From contig CAKZZM010000087.1 of the NCBI GenBank assembly GCA_937885465.1, positions 1-11,644 of the forward strand: a DNA stretch of 11,644 bases. Direction: 5' to 3'. The stretch comes from an uncultured Bacteroidales bacterium. Lineage in GTDB: Bacteria > Bacteroidota > Bacteroidia > Bacteroidales > Paludibacteraceae. The notes under the pieces are model-generated. The model worked only from the letters and a program-made list of their open reading frames with translations. It ran no database searches and was not told the origin of the DNA. A program made the position numbers and the translations under genes. Shown one piece after another: positions 6,245 to 11,644 of this stretch (position 1 is the stretch's first letter; every line of letters begins with the position of its first letter).

Positions 6245-6294
6245 TTATTTTTGGCGGTATCAAATATTTTTTATATCTTTACCGCCAAAAATAA
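6245..6294. repeat. 15-bp inverted repeat framing the ATPase 3 promoter
   Basis: TTATTTTTGGCGGTA (6245-6259) is perfectly inverted at 6280-6294. The arms cover the -33 element and the bases just after the -7 element, the geometry of an operator. Upstream, 6210-6223 is a palindrome TGTCAA-AA-TTGACA, and TTGGCG occurs at 6228 and again 23 bp later at 6251. Confidence 0.8.
6250..6281 (+). promoter_or_regulatory. Promoter of ATPase 3
   Basis: TTTG, exactly 20 nt, TATCTTTA: one base off the Bacteroides -7 consensus, about 25 nt before the ATG at 6307. It is embedded in the inverted repeat 6245-6294, suggesting repression by a protein that binds both arms, possibly the ATPase itself. Confidence 0.65.
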
Positions 6295-6306
6295 ATTTCT
6301 ATTAGT

Positions 6307-7710
6307 ATGAAAATAATCGGTAGAGAACACGAGCAAGCGGAGTTGCAACGGATTTTTGATTCCGGCAACCCTGAGTTTGTTATGATTTATGGCAGACGCC
6401 GTGTCGGAAAAACATTTCTTGTTCGTGAAACATTAGGCAAGGATTTTTGCTTTGCCATAACAGGACTTGCCAAACAGAAACGTGAGGAGCAATTACTCAA
6501 TTTCCAACGTACGTTATCGCGTTATAGCAAGCGCCTTGCTAAAAACACACCGGCAGATTGGTTTGAGGCATTCGAGCAATTACGCACATTACTGGAGCAA
6601 TCCAAGATGAAACGTAAAGTGGTTTTCTTGGATGAACTGCCTTGGATGGATACTCCTAAATCGAATCTCGTGAGCGCACTGGAGCATTTCTGGAATGATT
6701 GGGCAAGTGCGCGTCCGGATATCATGCTCATTGTATGCGGTAGTGCAGCCTCGTGGTTGGTTAAGAATATCGAAGACAACAAAGGCGGATTGCATAATCG
6801 GCTGACCGCCAAGATGCGTATTCTGCCGTTCTCGTTACACGAAACACATCTGTTCCTGCGCCATAAAGGTATCCGTTGGGATGCTGCGAAAGAAGCACAA
6901 TGCTATATGACGATGGGCGGAATACCATATTATCTCAATCTTTTAGACAAGACCTGTGGTTTGGCAGAGAATATTGACAGACTGTTTTGTGCGGAGGATG
7001 CTTTATTGGCGGATGAATTCCAACACTTGTATGCTTCGCTCTTCACCCATTCAGACGAGTATGTAGAGATTGTCAAAGCACTCAGCAAAAAGAAAATGGG
7101 ACTTACGCGCAATGAGATTTTGACCCAAACAAAACGCTTGGACGGGGGTAGCCTGACAAGACGTCTGAAAGATTTGTGTGAGTGCGGGTTTGTTAACAAA
7201 TACTTTGTACACGGGCATGTAGAGGCGTTATACCAACTTGTAGATTTCTATTCATTATTCTATTTCCAATTCCTTCAGCCAACACAAAAGAAAAAGCAGA
7301 TAGTATGGCGCGAACAAATGCTCACTTCCGCTTACGCGACATGGTGTGGGCTTGCTTTTGAAAGGCTCTGCTTTGCACACATACCGCAAATTAAACATGC
7401 CTTGGGTATAGCCGGAGTCAGCACACAGACATACGCGCTATATAAGGAGAATGCACAAATAGATATGGTGATTGAACGTAGTGATAAAGTTGTAGATCTT
7501 TGTGAAATTAAATTCATAGATCGCCCCTATGTCCTTTCTAAACGAGAAGCAGAACTGCTCTCTAATCGTATGGATGTGTTATTGCAAAGTTTTAAATCTC
7601 GCAGAACTATTGAGACCGTGCTAATCTCAAACCAAAAGGCTGTGCGAAATATGTATTACAACGGATTGATAAACAAAAATATAACACTTGATGATTTAAT
7701 GAACTCATAA
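6307..7710 (+). CDS. AAA ATPase with C-terminal PD-(D/E)XK nuclease-like domain (ATPase 3)
   Basis: A 467-residue paralogue of ATPase 1 along its whole length. Walker A is GRRRVGKT (29-36), Walker B VVFLDEL (105-111), followed by PWMDTPKSNLVSALEHFW as in ATPase 1; the sensor strand is LIVCGSAASW (141-150). Family motifs GGLHNRLT (160-167) and MGGIPYYL (203-210) are present, with a winged helix at about 255-312 and a nuclease-like core QIDMVIE (384-390) with CEIKF (399-403), so D386...E400-x-K402. The start MKIIGRE matches the paralogue's MLIGRE and fits the promoter. The gene runs with the GT operon, unlike the other two ATPases, and ends 2 nt before a perfect 15-bp inverted repeat. It appears intact. 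DNA binding or cleavage is inferred from the fold pattern; the target is unknown. Confidence 0.9.
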   Translation: MKIIGREHEQAELQRIFDSGNPEFVMIYGRRRVGKTFLVRETLGKDFCFAITGLAKQKREEQLLNFQRTLSRYSKRLAKNTPADWFEAFEQLRTLLEQSKMKRKVVFLDELPWMDTPKSNLVSALEHFWNDWASARPDIMLIVCGSAASWLVKNIEDNKGGLHNRLTAKMRILPFSLHETHLFLRHKGIRWDAAKEAQCYMTMGGIPYYLNLLDKTCGLAENIDRLFCAEDALLADEFQHLYASLFTHSDEYVEIVKALSKKKMGLTRNEILTQTKRLDGGSLTRRLKDLCECGFVNKYFVHGHVEALYQLVDFYSLFYFQFLQPTQKKKQIVWREQMLTSAYATWCGLAFERLCFAHIPQIKHALGIAGVSTQTYALYKENAQIDMVIERSDKVVDLCEIKFIDRPYVLSKREAELLSNRMDVLLQSFKSRRTIETVLISNQKAVRNMYYNGLINKNITLDDLMNS

Positions 7711-7712
7711 AT

Positions 7713-7760
7713 TATTTTTGGCGGAATGAATGGGTGTTATATACTATTCCGCCAAAAATA
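7713..7760. repeat. 15-bp inverted repeat after ATPase 3
   Basis: TATTTTTGGCGGAAT (7713-7727) is perfectly inverted at 7746-7760. The arm TATTTTTGGCGG is the same as in the repeat around the promoter (6245-6294), so four copies of this arm bracket the ATPase 3 gene. It lacks a T-run and is followed by a separate terminator. Confidence 0.8.
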
Positions 7761-7781
7761 GCCACCCCTAATCTTTATCAT

Positions 7782-7819
7782 AAAGCGGTAAATCCAATAT
7801 GCGGTTTACCGCTTTTTTT
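7782..7819 (+). terminator. Intrinsic terminator of ATPase 3
   Basis: AAAGCGGTAAA (7782-7792) pairs with TTTACCGCTTT (7805-7815) around a 12-nt loop, followed by a run of seven T (7813-7819). It would stop plus-strand transcripts before the GT2 gene at 7882 unless its upstream arm is captured. That arm is also half of the right inverted repeat. Confidence 0.85.
7786..7801. repeat. Right inverted repeat of cassette 3
   Basis: CGGTAAATCCAATATG is the exact reverse complement of 6167-6182. It contains most of the ascending arm and part of the loop of the terminator at 7782-7819, so pairing with the left repeat in a long transcript would exclude the terminator fold. Confidence 0.85.
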
Positions 7820-7881
7820 GTTATGTATGCGCTAAACCGAATTGACTGAACAAACACGAACTATATATATAACAAGCAACT

Positions 7882-8991
7882 ATGTTAGTTTCTTTTATCA
7901 TACCGTCCTATAACTCCGCGTACACGGTGAAACGATGCTTGGATAACATCTACGCGCTACCGCTCAAACAGGAAGAGTTTGAAGTCATCTTCATTGACGA
8001 TTGTAGCACTGACAATACGGTCGAGATTGTGGAAGCCTACTCCCGACCTCTCCCTGAAGGGAAAGGAGTTCACAATCTTGTCCTCCTCCGCCAACCGACC
8101 AACAACCGCCAGGGAGCAGCACGGAACAGAGGAGTATCTGTCGCCAAAGGCGAGTATGTATGTTTTGTGGATAGTGATGATGCGGTAGCAGAAGGGATAG
8201 TTACCGCCATCCGCTTGGCAAAGGACCTGCAAACCGATATGACTGCATTCCACTATGTCAATGCCAATGAGCAGGGACAAATAATAAGCAAGAAAGAACA
8301 TCTCTCATTTGCCCCCAAGCAGATTTTCTCAGGTATCGAAATGCAGAACAAGCATCCGTATTGGTGCTCCGGTCCGGTGGCGTATATCTATAGCAAAGCC
8401 TTCTTGGAGAGGTCAGATTATCCGTTTGCAGAAGGCGTCCTTTATGAGGATTCAGATTTTATTGCCGCACATCTCTACCACGCACAACGTATGGCATATT
8501 CACCCAAAACAGGCTACATCGTCTATTATCGCGATGGCTCTACTACGCACAGCATTTCCCATAAAAACCAGTCGGATTATCTACTGCTCGGCACACGGAT
8601 GTTGGCACTTTATACCACCATCCAAAGTGATAAACGTTCGGAGACGTTCTCCACTATTTCAAATATAGCACAAGGCAAACGAACAGATAAGGAGATTGAG
8701 CCATTCGCTGATGGCGTGTTAGAAGGCGCAATTCATAACATTACAAAGTCGCTCAAACGACTTTTCAAACTACCTAATCGAAAGGAAATTGTTTCATTCT
8801 ACGAGCGAGTAGATGCCCGTGTAAGCCGACGTGCATTATTCAAAGATACACGCTTGTATCAATACTCTAACTACTGGAATCTCCTCGCGCACATCGGTAT
8901 TCGGCACAAATATATATCCATTACGCTGAATACCTGCTTGGTTATAGCTTTTCGTGTTGCAAAGAAACTGAAGAATAAAATTTTGGGATAA
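7882..8991 (+). CDS. Family-2 glycosyltransferase
   Basis: A 369-residue GT-A fold transferase, the intact version of the gene whose start is copied at 4408 and 6062. Seen are the opening strand MLVSFIIPSYNSAYTVKRCL (1-20), VIFIDDCSTDNT (35-46), RQGAARNRG (76-84), metal-binding FVDSDD (95-100) and the LYEDSDF active-site segment (188-193). The C-terminus, rich in aromatic and basic residues (from about 325), may lie at the membrane surface. The PLPEGKG stretch (56-62) is encoded by an imperfect palindrome and looks inserted. The ATG follows an A-rich leader (TATATATAACAAGCAACT) supplied by the cassette rather than the original coupling to the GT4 stop. It probably adds a sugar to a surface polysaccharide repeat unit; donor and acceptor unknown. 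Confidence 0.9.
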   Translation: MLVSFIIPSYNSAYTVKRCLDNIYALPLKQEEFEVIFIDDCSTDNTVEIVEAYSRPLPEGKGVHNLVLLRQPTNNRQGAARNRGVSVAKGEYVCFVDSDDAVAEGIVTAIRLAKDLQTDMTAFHYVNANEQGQIISKKEHLSFAPKQIFSGIEMQNKHPYWCSGPVAYIYSKAFLERSDYPFAEGVLYEDSDFIAAHLYHAQRMAYSPKTGYIVYYRDGSTTHSISHKNQSDYLLLGTRMLALYTTIQSDKRSETFSTISNIAQGKRTDKEIEPFADGVLEGAIHNITKSLKRLFKLPNRKEIVSFYERVDARVSRRALFKDTRLYQYSNYWNLLAHIGIRHKYISITLNTCLVIAFRVAKKLKNKILG

Positions 8992-9024
8992 TATTGATAA
9001 TTTTTGACCAACACTTATATATCT

Positions 9025-9252
9025 ATGTTCAAGTACACAAAAAAACTACTTTCTGACATCCGTTTCTGGTGGCGCGAGATTAAACTTCGTCGTGAGGAAG
9101 ATGCAGAGTTAGACCGCTTATCAGATGTTACCTTTCAGGAAGGATATGGTGGTCATAATTCCATAGCCGGATTTGGCTATTATATGACCATGCAGCATAA
9201 TCGTAAGGAACGCAAACGGCTGCACAAGGAAGAACTGGCAGCAATCAAATAA
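9025..9252 (+). CDS. Small charged protein of unknown function
   Basis: A 75-residue frame starting MFKYTKKLLSDIRFWWREIKLRREED, 33 nt after the GT2 gene, on the same strand and followed by hairpins, so it is the probable last gene of the operon. It is highly charged, with helix-forming ends (residues 1-30 and 57-75, basic) around a glycine-rich centre (FQEGYGGHNSIAGFGYY, 39-55). No signal peptide, membrane segment or familiar motif is seen. A TTG at 9004 could add 7 residues, but ATG is preferred. I do not recognise the family. Confidence 0.6.
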   Translation: MFKYTKKLLSDIRFWWREIKLRREEDAELDRLSDVTFQEGYGGHNSIAGFGYYMTMQHNRKERKRLHKEELAAIK

Positions 9253-9254
9253 AA

Positions 9255-9344
9255 GGTGTAAATACACCCGCGGGCAATCTACTACGCCCGAAAAGCAAAC
9301 GTCATTAAATTTTCTCAGCGTGCAAACTCCCAGTAACTGCACGC
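9255..9344. repeat. Cluster of three inverted repeats after the operon
   Basis: GGTGTA/TACACC (9255-9268), CGGGC/GCCCG (9271-9290) and GCGTGCA/TGCACGC (9318-9344) follow each other after the last operon gene. The 7-bp third pair has a 13-nt loop. None ends in a T-run. They may stabilise the mRNA 3' end or mark a recombination site. No gene is seen in 9253-9434. Confidence 0.55.
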
Positions 9345-9351
9345 ACCCAAC

Positions 9352-9380
9352 AAGGCATCGTGAGACGCCTTATTGTTTTT
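9352..9380 (+). terminator. Intrinsic terminator ending the GT operon
   Basis: AAGGC (9352-9356) pairs with GCCTT (9367-9371), and the stem continues inward past one mismatch to a GTGA loop. The tail is ATTGTTTTTCTTG. It is the most terminator-like of the hairpins downstream of the last operon gene. Confidence 0.65.
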
Positions 9381-9407
9381 CTTGTCTTTTCTAATGGGGC
9401 TAATCAA

Positions 9408-9434
9408 GTGTAATTTTGCATCAAAAATTACGCT
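9408..9434. repeat. Inverted repeat AGTGTAATTTT / AAAATTACGCT
   Basis: Arms 9407-9417 and 9424-9434 pair with one mismatch around a 6-nt loop, directly before the ATG of the methylase-tail scrap. It could be an operator or a scar; no function is assigned. Confidence 0.5.
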
Positions 9435-9596
9435 ATGGCTCTAACTTTAATCTCTAACATACCTGCAACGTGCTACACATCGCAGTTGCAGAAAATAGTA
9501 CTCTCCACTACCCCCGAGGAATCTGCCATCGACCAATTGGTATATAAACTATACGATTTGAACGAAAATGAGATAAAATTGATAGAAAAATCGTGA
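9435..9596 (+). pseudogene. Fragment of a restriction-methylase C-terminal tail
   Basis: A 53-codon frame ends AIDQLVYKLYDLNENEIKLIEKS, closely matching the last residues of the restriction-methyltransferase at 10538 (EIDRLVYALYNLTPEEIALIEKG). This tail motif is characteristic of the Eco57I/TaqI-type enzymes of Bacteroidota. The first 20 residues (MALTLISNIPATCYTSQLQK) do not resemble the body of such an enzyme. It is best read as the 3' scrap of a second, otherwise deleted RM gene on the opposite strand to the surviving one. A functional micropeptide is possible but unsupported. Confidence 0.65.
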
Positions 9597-9599
9597 TTT

Positions 9600-9631
9600 T
9601 TTGCCGGTATCGGAAAATTTTAGTATCTTTG
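9600..9631 (+). promoter_or_regulatory. Promoter of the fic gene
   Basis: TTTG, exactly 20 nt, TATCTTTG: a full Bacteroides-type promoter, 29 nt before the ATG at 9660. It begins 4 nt after the stop of the methylase-tail scrap. Confidence 0.8.
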
Positions 9632-9659
9632 CAGCGGATTTTGATTAAAACTTGCCGAT

Positions 9660-10541
9660 ATGGATTTTATCTCTGTTACCCAATTCGCTCAAAAATATGG
9701 TGTCAGTGAGCGCACGGTGCGCAATTATTGTGCCGCCGGAAAGATACAAGGCGCGTTTCTGACCGGAAAGACGTGGAATATACCTGCTGATGCAGAATTG
9801 CCCCGCAAAGGCAAAAACAAGCTTTCACCGTTACTCACGCGGCTGCGCGAGGAAAAAGAATCCAAACTGAAGGGCGGTATCTACCATCGCACGCAGATTG
9901 ACCTTACTTACAACTCTAACCATATCGAGGGCAGTCGTCTGACCAAAGAGCAGACGCGCTATATCTTTGAGACCAATACGCTCGGAATCACCACCGAAAA
10001 CACGCGTATTGATGATATCTTGGAGACGGTGAACCATTTCCGCTGTGTGGATTATATCATTGATCATGCTACGGACAAAATCACCGAAGCACATATCAAA
10101 CAACTGCATCTTATCCTCAAATCCAACACATCAGATAGCCAAAAGTCATGGTTTGCAGTAGGTGATTACAAGCGCCTTGCCAATGAGGTGGGAGGAGAAG
10201 AGACCGTTCTCCCGGAAGATGTACACAAGCGCATGAAAGAACTATTGTCGGAGTATCATCAGCACAAGTCCATCGAGTTAGCGCATATCCTTGACTTTCA
10301 TGTGCAGTTTGAGCACATTCATCCTTTCCAAGACGGGAATGGGCGTGTAGGACGGTTGTTGCTCTTCTGGCAATGCTTGCAAGCATCTATTGTGCCCTTT
10401 ATCATCACAGAAGACCTGCGCCTATTCTATTACCACGGTATTCAGAACTGGGGACAGACCAACGGCTACTTGACCGATACTTGTCTTACCGCACAAGATG
10501 AGTACAAGGCGATATTAGACTATTTCAAAATAAAGTATTAG
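9660..10541 (+). CDS. HTH-Fic family protein (probable AMP-transferase)
   Basis: A 293-residue protein. Residues 1-46 form a MerR/excisionase-like helix-turn-helix (SVTQFAQKYGVSERTVRNYC, then a wing ending TWNIP). The Fic core follows, with the catalytic signature HPFQDGNGRVGR (221-232): H221 is the general base and G226-N227-G228 plus R229/R232 bind the nucleotide phosphates. An N-terminal inhibitory motif SNHIEG (S86...E90-G91, pattern S/TxxxE G/N) marks it as a class II, self-inhibited Fic enzyme. Such proteins transfer AMP from ATP to a hydroxyl side chain of a target protein; the HTH suggests DNA binding or autoregulation. It has its own promoter and converges with the restriction-methyltransferase, overlapping its end by 4 nt. 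Fic genes are often found inside restriction-modification loci. The target is unknown. Confidence 0.9.
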   Translation: MDFISVTQFAQKYGVSERTVRNYCAAGKIQGAFLTGKTWNIPADAELPRKGKNKLSPLLTRLREEKESKLKGGIYHRTQIDLTYNSNHIEGSRLTKEQTRYIFETNTLGITTENTRIDDILETVNHFRCVDYIIDHATDKITEAHIKQLHLILKSNTSDSQKSWFAVGDYKRLANEVGGEETVLPEDVHKRMKELLSEYHQHKSIELAHILDFHVQFEHIHPFQDGNGRVGRLLLFWQCLQASIVPFIITEDLRLFYYHGIQNWGQTNGYLTDTCLTAQDEYKAILDYFKIKY

Positions 10542-11644
10542 CCTTTCTCTATCAAAGCAATCTCTTCGGGCGTTAGATTATACAAAGCGTATACGAGGCG
10601 GTCAATCTCCTTCTCCTCAGTTAATGTGTCCGCTTGGGGGTTCTGCTGCTTCTTTTTGAGAATGGTATCCACCAAATCAATAATCGGCTGCTGTTGGGCA
10701 ATAGGGGCAAGAGGAATAGGCAAAGATTCTATTGTTGCCGCTTTAAGCGTATATGCTCCGCCCGCTGTCATAACACCAATATAACCAAAATAATAATGAA
10801 GAACTTTTGAATTAAGTAACCCCAACAAATATCGAATGGGCAAATTCTCCGATGTCATTATATAACCATTACTCGGCAAATAATGCTGCTCGGTATCAAG
10901 CGTAAATGCCCACTTGTCCGCCGTTAAACCCCATATAATCTTTTCTGATTTCTCAAATTCCTTGTAATAACTTGCTGCGCATCTTTGTAGTGCGTACCAC
11001 TCAAATCTAATTCCAGTTTCTTCTTTATTCCTATTAGACAATTCTGTTTTGTATTTAAGTAACCACTGATATATAGATGGATATTGTTCTTGTAATGCTT
11101 CCTCTGCTTGAATAGATGCTCCAGAAATATTATTTTTGTCTAAAGGAAAATGCCAAGGTATGAATAGTAGGTTTTCTTCACTCTCGTTATAATACCATTT
11201 TCGGATGTTTCTTCCTTGCAGTAAATTTTTAATAATATGCGCATTATTAGGGTCTGCTGCAATTACTTGGTCGCATTGCTCATTAGAGATAATGAACGCA
11301 GGATTATAGCCTGTTGTTACGCCGCGATAAACAGAAACACCCTCTATATCTTTTACTTTAGGGAAGACTTCCAGTTTCTTTTTCAGTTTGGCTTTTGCGC
11401 CTGTGGCAAACGACCATTCTTGTTCATCAAGATTGTTTTGAGCAAAAAAGCCAAAGTGACCTTGTCGGGTAAGGAATTCTATCTTGAACTCATTGTTATT
11501 GAGTTTGTAAAAACGATGGAAGAGGAATTTATTATCCGATGCTCTTTGTGTGTTTTCAACCCCTAAAATAACACTTGATACAAGCACGTTTTCAAATACT
11601 TCGCATTGTTCAAAATCAATCAAATGGGAGATATTGTTTTCCAA
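10538..11644 (-). CDS. Restriction-methyltransferase, C-terminal part (TaqI/Eco57I-like), partial
   Basis: The last 368 residues are visible; the frame is open at the window edge (the edge codon is TTG inside the gene, not a start). The segment DFEQCEVFENVLVSSVILGVEN (10-31) is the end of the N6-adenine methylase fold. It leads into a TaqI_C-like specificity domain with YRGVTTGYNPAFII (106-119), LLQGRNIRKWYY (141-152), FIPWHFP (161-167), RFEWYALQRC (213-222), NGYIMTSENLPIRYLLGLLNSK (259-280) and ESLPIPLAP (306-314), and a helical tail ending EIDRLVYALYNLTPEEIALIEKG. Proteins of this type fuse methylation, target recognition and often an N-terminal PD-(D/E)XK nuclease (type IIG), which would lie beyond the window. 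It probably recognises and methylates a short DNA site in host defence. The recognition sequence cannot be read. Confidence 0.85.
   Translation of the reverse strand: MENNISHLIDFEQCEVFENVLVSSVILGVENTQRASDNKFLFHRFYKLNNNEFKIEFLTRQGHFGFFAQNNLDEQEWSFATGAKAKLKKKLEVFPKVKDIEGVSVYRGVTTGYNPAFIISNEQCDQVIAADPNNAHIIKNLLQGRNIRKWYYNESEENLLFIPWHFPLDKNNISGASIQAEEALQEQYPSIYQWLLKYKTELSNRNKEETGIRFEWYALQRCAASYYKEFEKSEKIIWGLTADKWAFTLDTEQHYLPSNGYIMTSENLPIRYLLGLLNSKVLHYYFGYIGVMTAGGAYTLKAATIESLPIPLAPIAQQQPIIDLVDTILKKKQQNPQADTLTEEKEIDRLVYALYNLTPEEIALIEKG

Larger units (their letters stand above)
6062..7881. mobile_element. ATPase cassette 3
   Basis: A unit of about 1.8 kb from GT fragment B to the intact GT2 gene at 7882. 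The left module (fragment, hairpin, boxA-like element, inverted repeat) keeps the same orientation as in cassettes 1 and 2, but the ATPase gene is reversed and runs with the operon. Its own terminator is therefore at the right end. It lies in tandem behind cassette 2, so two insertions have used the same GT 5' end. Confidence 0.55.

Noticed and set aside
477..7727. TGGCGGAAT shared between the GT1 5' end and the repeat after ATPase 3
   Set aside because: Only 9 bases; in one place it is coding for VAE/Y, and the partner repeat at the promoter reads TGGCGGTAT, so it is likely chance.
7713..7760. Terminator made by the inverted repeat just after ATPase 3
   Set aside because: There is no T-run after the stem and the same arm also surrounds the promoter; a better terminator follows at 7782-7819.
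449..7881. Classical insertion sequence
   Set aside because: No DDE, HUH or serine/tyrosine recombinase frame is present, and the direct repeats are 38-60 bp of host gene, far longer than IS target duplications.
1..11644. tRNA, rRNA or riboswitch genes
   Set aside because: No cloverleaf, rRNA core or known riboswitch consensus was recognised; only boxA-like motifs recall rRNA leaders.

Overview
The window looks like a Bacteroidota (probably Bacteroidales) chromosome. The evidence is a moderately AT-rich sequence, weak or absent Shine-Dalgarno signals, and several promoters of the Bacteroides type (TTTG, 20 nt, TAnnTTTG) in front of the ATPase genes and the fic gene. No species can be named from the sequence alone.

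Layout: (1) 1-262 holds the N-terminal stump of an AAA ATPase on the minus strand. (2) 449-9252 is a plus-strand surface-polysaccharide glycosyltransferase operon: a family-2 GT with an internal stop (2227-3234), a GT4-type transferase (3239-4414), a second family-2 GT (7882-8991) and a small unknown protein (9025-9252). It is interrupted by three genes for AAA ATPases fused to a PD-(D/E)XK nuclease-like domain (554-1972 minus, 4540-5823 minus, 6307-7710 plus). (3) 9255-9434 is a block of hairpins closing the operon. (4) 9435-11644 is a defence-type region: a 53-codon scrap of a restriction-methylase tail, an HTH-Fic protein, and the C-terminal part of a TaqI/Eco57I-like restriction-methyltransferase running off the right edge.

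The most interesting feature is how the ATPase genes are inserted. Each sits in a cassette of about 1.65-1.82 kb (449-2241, 4408-6061, 6062-7881). Each cassette starts with a broken copy of the first 13-21 codons of the very glycosyltransferase that lies intact downstream. After that come a small hairpin, a boxA-like TCTTTGACAT element on the GT strand, an inverted repeat of 16-19 bp, the ATPase gene in either orientation with its own promoter and intrinsic terminator, the matching inverted repeat, and a short leader restoring the GT start. Two unrelated family-2 GT genes are hit at the same relative place, and each cassette carries the 5' fragment of its own host gene. I infer a family of gene-restoring ATPase/nuclease elements that target the 5' ends of GT2 genes. 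They appear built to let the host operon be transcribed through them while ending their own transcripts. In the third cassette the right inverted repeat contains one arm of the ATPase terminator, so transcripts that begin upstream (and carry the left repeat) could disrupt the terminator, whereas transcripts from the ATPase promoter could not.

All family assignments come from motifs read by eye; no database search was run.
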